From DATAGF01 sp963813355 (GTDB taxonomy: Bacteria; Actinomycetota; Thermoleophilia; Miltoncostaeales; Miltoncostaeaceae): a DNA stretch of 64,000 bases. Position 1 is the first letter of the stretch. Each line of letters begins with the position of its first letter. The position numbers and the translations under genes were made by a program. Below, one piece after another: positions 7,819-17,758 of the stretch. The notes below the pieces were generated by a model, which had not been told where the DNA came from, searched no databases, and was given only the letters and a program-made list of their open reading frames with translations. The stretch spans positions 1 to 64,000 of the forward strand of contig CAWEYS010000008.1 in the NCBI GenBank assembly GCA_963813355.1, given 5' to 3'.

Positions 7819-8439
7819 GTGGAGCGACGCACACGACGGATCGCGGTGGCCGGGGCGGCCGTCGCCGCGCTGGGCCTGGCGGCCGGCGGCGCCACCTATG
7901 CGGCGACCAACGGGGGTCCCCAGGAGGAGGCGAACGCCCTGGCCGAGGCGCTCAACGCCAACGAGGGCACCAGCCTCACCGGGCAGGACATCCAGGACGC
8001 CCTGAAGGACGTGCTCAAGGAGCGGCTCGACGCGGCCGTGAAGAGCGGGAAGCTCACGCAGGCGGAGGCCGACAAGATCCTGGAGCGCGCCGCCGACGGC
8101 CTTCCCATCGGTCCGGGCGGCGGCCCCGGCCTCCACGTCGAGTTCCGCGGCGGACCGTTCATGGAGGCGGCCGCCACGGCGCTCGGCCTCTCGGAGGACG
8201 CCCTCCGCGACCAGCTGGACGACGGCACGTCGCTGGCCGAGGTGGCCGCCGCGCGCAACGTCGAGAAGTCGAAGGTCGTCGCGGCGATCCGGGACGCGAT
8301 CCTCGCCGACCCGCCGCCCGGCCGCGACGCCCCCACCCGCGCCGAGGCCACCCGCATCGCCCAGCGCATCGTGAACGCCGAGCCCGGCGAGCGCGGGCAC
8401 CACATCGGCCCGTTCGGGGGACCGCCACCCCACCCCTGA
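7819..8439 (+). CDS. Small secreted or membrane-anchored protein, unknown function
   Basis: 206 aa. N-terminal RRTRR followed by a hydrophobic Ala/Gly run (residues about 8-26) is a signal peptide or anchor, then NGGPQEE begins the exported part. Two stretches (LTGQDIQDALKDVLKERLDAAVKSGKLTQ... and LGLSEDALRDQLDDGTSLAEVAAARN...) look like repeated helical modules in which a short acidic turn precedes LTQAEADKIL; such modules are frequent in actinobacterial exported proteins. The C-terminus is Gly/Pro/His-rich. GTG 7819 is chosen for the GAGGAGG 4 nt upstream. No enzyme motif. Confidence 0.75.
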   Translation: MERRTRRIAVAGAAVAALGLAAGGATYAATNGGPQEEANALAEALNANEGTSLTGQDIQDALKDVLKERLDAAVKSGKLTQAEADKILERAADGLPIGPGGGPGLHVEFRGGPFMEAAATALGLSEDALRDQLDDGTSLAEVAAARNVEKSKVVAAIRDAILADPPPGRDAPTRAEATRIAQRIVNAEPGERGHHIGPFGGPPPHP

Positions 8440-8470
8440 GCGGTCGAGGCCGCCCCGGCGACGCCCCTGT

Positions 8471-8483
8471 TAGCGTGGCCGGG
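8471..8483 (+). promoter_or_regulatory. Leaderless -10 box of the 8484 monooxygenase
   Basis: TAGCGT at 8471-8476, 7 nt before GTG 8484, with no Shine-Dalgarno sequence. A start site 7 nt after the box would fall on the start codon. Confidence 0.5.
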
Positions 8484-9527
8484 GTGGCCCCCCTCCCCCT
8501 CTCCGTGCTGGATCTCACCCCGGTCCCATCGGGGTCGAGCTCGGCCCAGGCGCTGCGCAACACGATCGACCTCGCCCGGGCGACGGAGGAGTGGGGCTAC
8601 GGGCGCTACTGGCTGGCCGAGCACCACAACACGCCGGGTCTGGCCAGCTCGGCGCCGGAGGTGCTGATCGGCCACGTGGCCGCCGCGACCTCGCGCATCC
8701 GCGTCGGCGCCGGCGGCATCATGCTGCCCAACCACTCGGCGCTGCACGTGGCCGAGGCCTTCCGGGTGCTCGAGGCGCTCCACCCCGGGCGCATCGACCT
8801 GGGCGTCGGCCGCGCCCCGGGGACCGACGGGATCACCGCGTCGGCGCTGCGGCGCTCCGCCGACGCCTTCGGCGTCGAGGACTTCCCCACCCAGCTCGGC
8901 GAGCTGCTCGCCTACGCGGGCGACGGCTTCCCCGCGGGCCACCCCTACGAGAGCGTGAGCGCCATCCCGGCCGACGCGCCCCTGCCACCCCTCTGGATCC
9001 TCGGCTCGAGCGAGTACGGAGCCCAGGTCGCGGCCGCCCTCGGGGTGGGCTTCGCCTTCGCCCGCCACCTCAACCCGCGGGGGGCCGAGGCGATCATGCG
9101 CGCCTACCGCGACGCCTTCCGGCCCTCGCAGGACATGGCGGAGCCGACGGCGATCCTGACCGTCTCGGCGATCGCCGCCGACACGCCCGAGCGCGCCGAC
9201 GAGCTCGCGACCTCCATGGGCCTCGGCCTGGTGCGGATGCGGCAGGGCCGCCCCACGCCCCTGCCGAGCCCGGAGGAGGCGGCCGCGCACCGGTACACGC
9301 CCCACGAGCAGGACCAGATCCGCCGCTACCGCCGCGCCCAGGTGCTGGGCGACGCGGCCGGCGTGCGCGACGAGATCCTGGCGCTCGCCGACGCCACCGC
9401 GGCCGACGAGGTCATGGTGATGACCTCGGTTCACGACCACGGCGAGCGGCGGCGCTCCTACGAGCTGATCGCCGAGGCCCTGGCCGCGACCGCGACCGCG
9501 GCCTCCGGGAGGACTACGGGGAGCTGA
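8484..9527 (+). CDS. LLM-class flavin-dependent monooxygenase (luciferase-like)
   Basis: 347 aa TIM-barrel flavoprotein of the bacterial luciferase superfamily that oxidises a substrate with FMNH2 and O2. Diagnostic features are LSVLDLTPVPSGSS at the start, YWLAEHHN, IRVGAGGIMLPNHS, VAEAFRVLEALHPGRIDLGVGRAPG and a C-terminal helix ending SYELIAEAL. This layout matches the MsnO8-like subgroup. Substrate unknown. GTG 8484 is preferred because a TAnnnT box lies 7 nt upstream; GTG 8475 is also in frame. The stop overlaps the convergent thioesterase by 14 bp. Confidence 0.9.
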   Translation: MAPLPLSVLDLTPVPSGSSSAQALRNTIDLARATEEWGYGRYWLAEHHNTPGLASSAPEVLIGHVAAATSRIRVGAGGIMLPNHSALHVAEAFRVLEALHPGRIDLGVGRAPGTDGITASALRRSADAFGVEDFPTQLGELLAYAGDGFPAGHPYESVSAIPADAPLPPLWILGSSEYGAQVAAALGVGFAFARHLNPRGAEAIMRAYRDAFRPSQDMAEPTAILTVSAIAADTPERADELATSMGLGLVRMRQGRPTPLPSPEEAAAHRYTPHEQDQIRRYRRAQVLGDAAGVRDEILALADATAADEVMVMTSVHDHGERRRSYELIAEALAATATAASGRTTGS

Positions 9528-9909
9528 GCGGCCTCACGGGGATCGGCCGGCCGCCGTCGTCGACGGCCACCATCGTGAACGTCCCCGCGGTGCAGAGCTC
9601 CCGCGCGCCGCTCGCGGGGTACTCGCGGTGGGCCTCGACCCTCACCTTCATGCTGGTGCGCCCCACGGACTCGACCCGCGCGAGCAGCTCGACCAGCTCG
9701 CCGTGGTGGATCGGCACGCGGAAGTCGAGGCCCTCCACCGCGGCGGTGACGACCGCGCTCGAGCCGGCGCGACGCAGCGCGGCGACGCCGGCCGCCTTGT
9801 CCATCCACGCCATCAGCGTGCCGCCGTAGAGCGTGCCGAGGTGGTTGGTGTCGGACGGGAAGACGAACTCGCAGATGCGCGTCTCGACCTCCTCCGGGCG
9901 GCCGCTCAC
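9514..9909 (-). CDS. Acyl-CoA thioesterase, hotdog fold
   Basis: 131 aa single hotdog domain hydrolysing acyl-CoA thioesters. The N-terminal EFVFPSDTNHLGTLYGG and AWMDKAAGVAA match the YciA/cytosolic acyl-CoA hydrolase group, where the Asn and Asp (TNHLGTLYGG, MD) sit in the active site. GTG 9909 overlaps the recQ stop by 4 bp (GTGA), so it is translated after recQ; the functional link to recQ is not obvious. It converges with and overlaps the luciferase-like gene by 14 bp. Confidence 0.88.
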   Translation of the reverse strand: MSGRPEEVETRICEFVFPSDTNHLGTLYGGTLMAWMDKAAGVAALRRAGSSAVVTAAVEGLDFRVPIHHGELVELLARVESVGRTSMKVRVEAHREYPASGARELCTAGTFTMVAVDDGGRPIPVRPLSSP

Positions 9910-11891
9910 GCGGCCACGATCTCGAGCAGCCGGGCGGCGTGGGCCTCCATCAGCCACGGGCCGACCCCCCGCACCGCCGACAGCTCGTCCTCGGTGGCCG
10001 GCGCGGCCCGGGCGATGCCCGCGATGGTGCGGTTCGACGCCACGCGGAACGCCGGCCAGCCGAGCTCCTGGGCGACCTCCCAGCGCCAGTCGCGCAGCGC
10101 GTCGTAGGTGCGGCGCTGCGCGGTCGACAGCTCCGCCTGGGGCTCCGCCGCTGCCGGCGCGGCCGTGCGGACCGCGGCCGCCGCAGGGCCCGCCGCCGGC
10201 GACGCGAGGTCGGCCGCGGGCGAGCAGACGTCGCAGCAGCGCCCCTCCGGGGCGGGCTCGGACGGGTCGGCGAAATGGGCCAGGAACGCCGCCCGCCGGC
10301 ACGACTCCTCGCGGGCGTAGCCCGCCGCCTGGTCGAGGCTGCGGTGGCGGCGGCGCAGCTCGGCGCGGACCTGACCGTCGAGCTCCTCGCGGGCCTCGGG
10401 CGACAGATGCGCCGACGACAGGCGCCCGCGGCGCCCGCCGCCGGGGGCGCCCTCCACCTCGAGCGCGCCGACGCGCTCGGCCATCGCGAGGCGGAAGGCC
10501 GTCTCGTCGTCGACCTCGTTCCGGGCGAGCTCGAAGCGCCCCTCGCCATCGGCGCGGGCCGCCAGGCCGGCGAGGAGCCGGTCGATCTCGTCCGCCTCGA
10601 TGCGGGCCCGCGCGATGCGGCGCCGGATGGCGACCTCGTCGCCCGGCCCGGCGACGATCACGTGGCGCGCGGCCTCGCCGTCGCGGCCGGCCCGGCCGGC
10701 CTCCTGGTAGAGCTGCTCGAGCGAGTCCGGCAGGGCGGTGTGGACCACCAGGCGCACGTCCGGGACGTTCACGCCCATGCCGAAGGCGTTCGTGGCGGCC
10801 ACCGCCTGCACGCGCCCGGAGGTGAAGGCATCCTGGGCCTCGGCGCGGTCGCTGCGGCCGGCGTGGTAGGCGACGGCCGGGTGGCCGGCGGCGTTGAGGA
10901 ACGCGGCCGTCTCCTCGGCCGCCTTCCGGGTGCCGCAGTAGACGATCGCCTTGCCGCCGTCGGCCGAGCGCACGGCCGCCAGCAGGGTCGCGCGCTTCCG
11001 CGCCACCGACCCCTTGCCCTCGACCCAGACCGCGTCGAAGGTCAGGTTCGGCCGGTCGAAGCCGCCGACGGTCTCGACCGGGTCGCGCAGCCCGAGGCGG
11101 CGGGCGATGTCGGCGCGCACCTGCGCCGTCGCCGTGGCCGTGAGCGCCATGGTCGCGCGCGGCCGCAGCCGCTCGCGGAAGCGGCCCACCCGCCGGTAGT
11201 CGGGGCGGAACTCGTGGCCCCACTCGGACACGCAGTGGGCCTCGTCGACCACCAGCAGGGCGACGCGCGCCTGGTCCATCGCCCGCAGGAACGGGTCGGA
11301 GTGGAAGCGCTCGGGCGCCACGTAGAGGAGCGCCAGGCCGCCGGCGCGGGCCCGCTCGAGCACGCCGCGCTGGGCGTCGTCGGGCATGTCGGAGTTGAGC
11401 GCCGCCGCGGCGATGCCCGCGCGACGGAGCCCGCCGAGCTGGTCGGCCATCAGGGCGATCAGGGGCGAGACGACGACGGTCAGGCCCGAGAGCGCCGCCG
11501 CGGGCGCCTGGTAGCAGAGCGACTTGCCCGACCCGGTGGCCATCACGACCAAGGCGTCCTGGCCCGCGAGCCCCGCCGCGATCGCCCGGTCCTGGCCGGG
11601 CCGCAGGCGCCGCACGCCGAGCCGCGCCAGCACCTCCGCGAGCGGATCGCCCGGGGCACCGGCGGCGGCCGGCGGGCCGTGGTCGAGCAGCCCCGTCACC
11701 AGGCGCCCCAGGAGGCGCCGGTCGCCGGGGTCCAACCCGGGCCAGGCGGCCCTCAGCTCGGCCAGCGTCCCCTCGACGTCGTCGCCGGCCTCGACCCCGC
11801 GCACGAGCGCGGCCAGCGCGGCCAACGGCAGGGCGGCGCCGGGGATCTCGTCCCGTCGCGCGACGGGGCTCTCGGCGGGGGCGGCGGCCAC
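9906..11891 (-). CDS. recQ: ATP-dependent DNA helicase RecQ
   Basis: 661 aa superfamily-2 helicase for recombination and fork repair. A nonstandard N-terminal extension of about 85 residues precedes motif 0 (RLRPGQDRAI), motif I (ATGSGKS), motif II (VVDEAHCVSEWGHEFRPDYRRVG), motif IV-VI region (GTRKAAEE, FGMGVNVPDVRLVVHTALP, QEAGRAGRDG). The RQC zinc module Cys are in SCRRAAFLAHF...RCCDVC. An HRDC domain ends the protein (residues about 590-661). The downstream thioesterase overlaps it. Confidence 0.95.
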   Translation of the reverse strand: MAAAPAESPVARRDEIPGAALPLAALAALVRGVEAGDDVEGTLAELRAAWPGLDPGDRRLLGRLVTGLLDHGPPAAAGAPGDPLAEVLARLGVRRLRPGQDRAIAAGLAGQDALVVMATGSGKSLCYQAPAAALSGLTVVVSPLIALMADQLGGLRRAGIAAAALNSDMPDDAQRGVLERARAGGLALLYVAPERFHSDPFLRAMDQARVALLVVDEAHCVSEWGHEFRPDYRRVGRFRERLRPRATMALTATATAQVRADIARRLGLRDPVETVGGFDRPNLTFDAVWVEGKGSVARKRATLLAAVRSADGGKAIVYCGTRKAAEETAAFLNAAGHPAVAYHAGRSDRAEAQDAFTSGRVQAVAATNAFGMGVNVPDVRLVVHTALPDSLEQLYQEAGRAGRDGEAARHVIVAGPGDEVAIRRRIARARIEADEIDRLLAGLAARADGEGRFELARNEVDDETAFRLAMAERVGALEVEGAPGGGRRGRLSSAHLSPEAREELDGQVRAELRRRHRSLDQAAGYAREESCRRAAFLAHFADPSEPAPEGRCCDVCSPAADLASPAAGPAAAAVRTAAPAAAEPQAELSTAQRRTYDALRDWRWEVAQELGWPAFRVASNRTIAGIARAAPATEDELSAVRGVGPWLMEAHAARLLEIVAA

Positions 11892-11995
11892 CCCGGAAGG
11901 GTGTCACGGGCGCCGGACGGCCGCCGTGCCGCTGGTGGACCGGCGCCCGGCCTGAGAGGCTGAGCCCCTCGGCACCGACCGCGCGGGGGGAGCGA

Positions 11996-12346
11996 ATGGA
12001 CGAGGCGACGATCGACGCCAGCCGGCGGACCCGTCTGGCGAACGAGCGCACCTACCTCGCCTGGTGGCGCGGAGGGCTGACCTCCCTGGCGGTCGGGGTC
12101 GGCGCCGGCGCGGTCGCGCCGGAGCTCACGGACGGCCGGCGGTGGCCGTTCATCATGCTCGGCGTCGCCTTCTCGGCGCTCGCCATCGCCTTCATCTCCT
12201 TCGGCGTGGTCCGCCACCGCCAGGTCGACGAGGCGATCGCACGCGGGGGCTACGCGCCGCTGCGGAACGCGACCGCGGTCGCGTTCGGCCTGGTCGGCAT
12301 CGCGCTCGCGATCCTCGTCATCATCGTCGTCATCATCGAGAGCTGA
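11996..12346 (+). CDS. DUF202 family membrane protein
   Basis: 116 aa. RTRLANERTYLAWWRGGL is the DUF202 signature, then two or three transmembrane helices (residues about 25-45, 52-72 and 92-114). Family function is unknown; members are small inner-membrane proteins. ATG 11996 has GGGGGAG a few bases upstream. The universal-stress gene starts one base after its stop, so the pair is an operon, which hints at a membrane-associated stress role (inference only). Confidence 0.85.
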   Translation: MDEATIDASRRTRLANERTYLAWWRGGLTSLAVGVGAGAVAPELTDGRRWPFIMLGVAFSALAIAFISFGVVRHRQVDEAIARGGYAPLRNATAVAFGLVGIALAILVIIVVIIES

Positions 12347-12347
12347 G

Positions 12348-13154
12348 ATGCGGATCGAGCGGATCGTCTGTGGCATCGGCGCCGGGGGGACCGGCATCGC
12401 GGCGGCGGCGCGCGCCGCCCGCATCGCGCCGGACGGCGCGCCCATCATCCTGGTGGGCGCGGCCGACTACGGGGCCGCGGCCATGCCCCAGCCGCTCGGC
12501 GGCGACATCGACATGGGCCCCATGCCGGTCGGGCCGATGGCCACGCTCGACGACCTCGAGGACGCGGTGCGGGCCGAGCTGGAGCGGGCCGCCCAGGCCC
12601 TGGGCGACCGCGCGGACGTGGCGACGAGGATCGAGGTCGGCTCGCTCGCGCCGGCCCTCGAGGGCGCCGCCGGCGACGCCGAGGGGGTGCTGCTCGCCCT
12701 CGACGCCCCCCTGGAGGGGCGCATGCTGGGGATCATCGACGGCGACGCGGGCACCTGGCTGCTGCACGAGTCGGCGCGCCCCATCCTGCTCGCGCGCGGC
12801 CCGGAGGACGCGGCGGACTTCCCGCGGGTGGTCGTCGCCGGGGTCGACGGGTCGCCGTCCTCGGCCGTGGCCGCCGAGGCGGCGGGCGAGATCGCGGCGC
12901 GGCGCGGGGCCGAGCTGAGGCTGGTCGTGGCCCGCGGCCGGGGCGTCGACCACCACGCGGTCGAGCGGGTGCGCGCGCGGCTCCCCGCCCACGAGCTGGT
13001 GGAGGACTCGCGCAGCCCGGTCCACGCCCTCACCGGCGCGGGCGGCGACCTCGTCGTCGTGGGCAGCCGAGGCCTCTCGGGGCTGCGCGCGCTGGGGAGC
13101 GTCAGCGAGCGGGTCGCCCACGGCGCGCACGCGTCCGTGCTCGTCGCCCGGTAG
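12348..13154 (+). CDS. Universal stress protein, tandem UspA domains
   Basis: 268 aa with two UspA domains. The first (1-150) is degenerate and lacks a clear nucleotide motif. The second (about 158-268) begins VVVAGVDGSPSSAVA and ends with GSRGLSGLRALGSVSERVAHGAHASVLV, the G-2X-G-9X-G(S/T) ATP-binding pattern. Cytoplasmic, usually induced by stress or starvation. It directly follows the DUF202 gene and is followed by a strong hairpin at 13157-13187. Confidence 0.88.
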   Translation: MRIERIVCGIGAGGTGIAAAARAARIAPDGAPIILVGAADYGAAAMPQPLGGDIDMGPMPVGPMATLDDLEDAVRAELERAAQALGDRADVATRIEVGSLAPALEGAAGDAEGVLLALDAPLEGRMLGIIDGDAGTWLLHESARPILLARGPEDAADFPRVVVAGVDGSPSSAVAAEAAGEIAARRGAELRLVVARGRGVDHHAVERVRARLPAHELVEDSRSPVHALTGAGGDLVVVGSRGLSGLRALGSVSERVAHGAHASVLVAR

Positions 13155-13156
13155 GG

Positions 13157-13187
13157 CCTCGCGGGCGGCCGGCTCCCGCCCGCGAGG
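13157..13187 (+). terminator. 12-bp hairpin after the universal stress gene
   Basis: CCTCGCGGGCGG / CCGCCCGCGAGG with a 7-nt loop, starting 2 bases after the stop codon. There is no T-run, which is common in GC-rich actinobacteria. Likely separates this operon from the kinase gene that starts at 13220. Confidence 0.65.
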
Positions 13188-13219
13188 AGGCCCGGGGTCG
13201 AGGGCGAACCTGACTCACC

Positions 13220-14717
13220 ATGAGACTCGTTCCGGGCGAGGCCTTCGGCCGTTACCGCGTCGAGGCCGAGATCGGCCGCGGCGGCCAGGCCGTGGTCTAC
13301 CGCGCCACCCAGGTTGACCTCGACCGCCAGGTCGCCCTCAAGGTCTTCGACGAGGGCTACCTCACGCGGGCCGGGGCGCTGGAGCGCTTCCGGCGCGAGG
13401 CCATCGCCGCCGGCCGCCTGGAGCACCCGCGCATCGTGCCCGTCTACGACGCGGGCGAGGTCGAGGGCCGCGCCTTCATCTCGATGCGGCTCGTGCCCGG
13501 CGACACGCTGGCCGAGCGCATCGCCCGCGGCGGCGCCCTGGACGGCGACGAGGCGCTCTCGATCCTCGCCGACATCGGGGAGGCCATCGACTTCGCGCAC
13601 GCCCAGGGGACGGTGCACCGCGACGTCAAGCCGGGCAACATCCTGCTCGATCCGGCCGGGACGGCCTTCCTCAGCGACTTCGGCCTCGTCCGCCTGGACG
13701 ACATGCCGGGGCTGACGCGGCGCGGCGACTGGCTCGGCACGGCCGAGTACGTCTCCCCCGAGCAGGTCGAGGGCGAGCCCGCCACCGCGAGCTCGGACGT
13801 CTACGCGCTGGCGGCGGTCGCGTTCGAGGCCCTGACCGGGCGGGCGCCCTTCGTGCGGCGCGAGCCGAGCGCCGTGCTGCTGGCCCACGTGCGCGACGCG
13901 GTGCCCGTCGCCTCGGACCTCGGCCACGGCCTCTCGGCCCCGGTCGACCGCGCGCTCGCCCGCGGCCTGGCGAAGGACCCCGCCGGCCGGCCCTCGCGCG
14001 CGGGCGACCTGGTCGACGAGCTCCGGACGGCGCTCGAGACGCGCGCCGACCCCGTCGCGGCTCCCCCCGCCGAGGAGCGCATCACCGACGCGGGCGACGC
14101 ATCCCCGGCCCGGCGCCGCCTGGCGGGCCTGCCCAACCCCTGGGAGGCCGCCCTGGCGCGCATTCGCCGCCCGGCCGCGCCGAACCCGGCCGGCGACCGG
14201 CCCACCCAGGCGTTCGGCGACGCCGCGCGGCGGCGGGCGATGGCGCTCGGGCGCGACGTCGCGGTGGTGGCCGCCGTGGGCGGCGCATTCCTGCTCGCCG
14301 GCGCGGGCGTCGGCGGGTGGATCATCGGGAGCTCCCAGGCCGACGCCTCCGGCGCCGAGGCCCGCGGGTACGAGCAGGGCCAGGAGGCCGGGCAGAAGGC
14401 CGGCTTCGCGGCCGGCAAGCGCGAGGGGCGTCGAGCAGGGGCGGGCCGCGGGCATCAAGACCGGGAAGGTCCAGGGGCGCAAGACCGGCTTCGCCGCCGG
14501 GCGCGCGAAGGGCGAGGAGGAAGGCCGCGAGGCCGGGTACTCCTCGGGCTACGCGGAGGGCCGCACCACGGCGCTCGGCGGCCTCACGCCCGGGGGCTGG
14601 TACGTGCTCCAGATCGGCTCCGACGCGAACGGCGCGGTGGTCTCGGGCGCGACGCCGGTGGCCCCGGGGTCGTGCTACGCGCTCAACGGCGACTCGGTGC
14701 TGAGCGGACCGTGCTGA
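13220..14717 (+). CDS. Membrane Ser/Thr protein kinase with extracellular Gly-repeat domain; one apparent frameshift
   Basis: Hanks-type kinase: glycine loop IGRGGQAVVYRA, VALKVF lysine, catalytic HRDVKPGN, SDFGLVR, SPEQ. A juxtamembrane stretch follows and one transmembrane helix at about residues 355-375 (VVAAVGGAFLLAGAGVGGWII). The outside part is a repeat with Gly at every fourth position (GYEQGQEAGQKAGFAAGKREG and on), then a compact domain with Cys near the end (SCYALNGDS, GPC). The frame breaks at a GGGG run at about 14425-14429; removing one G restores the repeat up to the stop at 14715-14717, giving about 498 aa. The ligand of the outer domain is unknown. Confidence 0.85.
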
Positions 14718-14722
14718 CGCCG

Positions 14723-14757
14723 GCCGCGGCCGCCGCCGTGAGGCGGGCGGCCGCGGC
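14723..14757. terminator. Bidirectional hairpin between convergent kinase and cold-shock genes
   Basis: GCCGCGGCCGCC / GGCGGCCGCGGC, 12 bp, with a small inner GCC/GGC stem. It lies between two convergent stops (14717 and 14769), so it can serve both transcripts. Confidence 0.65.
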
Positions 14758-14768
14758 GGCGCGCCGTC

Positions 14769-14972
14769 CTAGAGCGGCGAGACGTTCGAGGCCTGGGGCC
14801 CCTTGGGGCCCTCCTGCGACTCGTAGTTGACCCGCTGCCCCTCGTCGAGGCTCCGGTAGCCGGAGCCTTGGATCTCCGAGAAGTGGACGAAGAGGTCCTT
14901 CCCACCGTCGTCCGGGGTGATGAATCCGTACCCCTTCTCGGCGGAGAACCACTTCACGACGCCTTCGGCCAT
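14769..14972 (-). CDS. Cold-shock domain protein (CspA family)
   Basis: 67 aa, one cold-shock OB fold. RNP1 is KGYGFIT and RNP2 is LFVHFSEI, both complete. Binds single-stranded nucleic acid, in most actinobacteria as an RNA chaperone. The ATG at 14972 is preceded on the minus strand by AAAGGAAGG, a strong ribosome binding site. Standalone gene, head-to-head with nothing closer than trpA. Confidence 0.95.
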   Translation of the reverse strand: MAEGVVKWFSAEKGYGFITPDDGGKDLFVHFSEIQGSGYRSLDEGQRVNYESQEGPKGPQASNVSPL

Positions 14973-15091
14973 GCGACCTTCCTTTGTGCGGCGAGACCTG
15001 ATCGAGATCGCCGAGCCAAAGGCTGACCGACGTCGTTCGCATCCCGCGATGTCCCGCCCCGCGACGCGTTCGCGCGAGGCGCGGCCGGATG

Positions 15092-15926
15092 CTAGCGCAC
15101 CGGCTGGACGGCGGACGGGCCCTCGCCGGCGCTGTGGGATCCCTCGCGCAGGGCCTCGACCGCCTCGGCGGCGAAGCGCTCGATGGCCGCCTCGGCCGCG
15201 GCGGGGTCGGGGGCGTCCGAGATCAGGCGGATCAGCTGGCTGGCCACGATCACCCCGTCCGCGATGCGCCCGACGGCGGCGACCTGGGCCGTCGTGCGGA
15301 TGCCGAACCCCACCGCGAGCGGCGCGTCGATGCGGGCGCGGGCGCGCTCGATGAACCCCGTGAGCTCGTCGCCGACCTCGACCTCGCCGCCCGTGACGGC
15401 GGCCGCCGACACGCAGTAGACGAAGCCGTCGGCGCGGCGGCCGATGGCGGCGAGGCGCGCGTCGGCGGTGGTCGGCGCGGCCAGCGGCACGACGCCCACC
15501 CCCGCCCGGCGCGCCTGCTCGCGCACGTCGTCGCCCTCGTCGATGGGGAGGTCGGGCAGGATCACGCCGGCGACGCCGGCGCGCGCCGCGCGCTCCATGA
15601 ACGCCCGCGCGCCCGCCGCCAGCACGAGGTTCACGTAGGTCATGAGCACCACCGGCGGGCCGTCGTCCCCCAGCCGCTCCGCGATCGCGATCACGTCCTC
15701 CGGCGTCGCCCCGCCCCGCAGCGCCCGCTGACCAGCGGCCTGGATCGTGGGGCCGTCGGCGAGCGGGTCCGAGAACGGGATCCCCAGCTCGATCAGGTCC
15801 GCGTGGCGGGCCAGGGCGGCGACGTGGGACGCGCTGGCGTCGAGGTCGGGGAAGCCGCCCATGACGTAGGGCATGAAGAGGGGCCGGCCGGCCCGCGCGA
15901 AGGCCGCCCGGATGCGGTCGCCGCCC

Positions 15927-15934
<8 letters not shown>
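15092..15934 (-). CDS. trpA: Tryptophan synthase alpha subunit
   Basis: 280 aa TIM barrel that splits indole-3-glycerol phosphate to indole and glyceraldehyde 3-phosphate; the indole is tunnelled to TrpB. The catalytic Glu is in LIELGIPFSDPLADGP and the catalytic Asp in GVILPDLPIDE; the phosphate-binding GFGI loop follows. Length is standard. It overlaps the end of trpB by 8 bp. Last gene of the kinase-trpFBA run. Confidence 0.97.
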
Positions 15935-17116
<1,182 letters not shown>

Positions 17117-17120
<4 letters not shown>

Positions 17121-17758
17121 GCCGCGACCGTCCCGGCGGCGGCCACCGCCTCGACGAAGGCGCGGACGAGCGCCGCGTCCTTGCGCCCCGGGGCCGACTC
17201 GACCCCGCTCGAGACGTCGACCATGGCGGGGCGCAGCCGCACCACCGCCTCGGCGACGGTCTCGGGCCGGAGGCCGCCGGCGAGGACGAAGGGCCGCCCG
17301 AGGGGCCGCTCCTCGAGCAGGCTCCAGTCGAACGCGCGCCCGGTGCCCCCGTGCCGCCCGGCGACGGCCGCGTCGAGCATGACCATGTCGGCCGCGCTCT
17401 CGCGGGCGCGGCGCAGCGCGGCCGGCCCCGACACGCGGACCGACTCGATCACCGGCAGCCCGCAGGCCCGGCGCGCCTCGGCGGGATCGCCCTCGTGGAG
17501 CTGCACGTGGGTCAGGCCGGCCCGCTCGGCCACGGAGGCCACCTCCTCCGGCGGGGCGGCGACGAACACGCCCACCCGGGCGACGCCGTCGGGCACCGCG
17601 GCGAGGACCTCCGCGGCGCGGGCGGCGTCCACCCGCCGGGGGCTGCCGGCGGCGAGCACCACCCCGATCCCCCAGACGCCCAGCTCGGCGCAGGCCCGCG
17701 CCTCCTCCGGGACGGTGAGGCCGCAGATCTTGACCGCGACGGGGGCGTCAGCCGTCAT
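17117..17758 (-). CDS. trpF: Phosphoribosylanthranilate isomerase
   Basis: 213 aa TIM barrel for the third step of tryptophan synthesis. Catalytic Cys in VKICGLT, a conserved HVQLHE strand, catalytic Asp in LDAAV, and the phosphate loop LAGGLRPETV plus DVSSGVE. ATG 17758 lies inside the histidine-kinase coding end (stop at 17748), an 11-bp overlap. trpE, trpD and trpC are not in the window. Confidence 0.96.

Noticed and set aside
9939..11963. Long plus-strand open frame opposite recQ
   Set aside because: The minus strand encodes complete RecQ; the plus frame is repetitive His/Arg/Gly.
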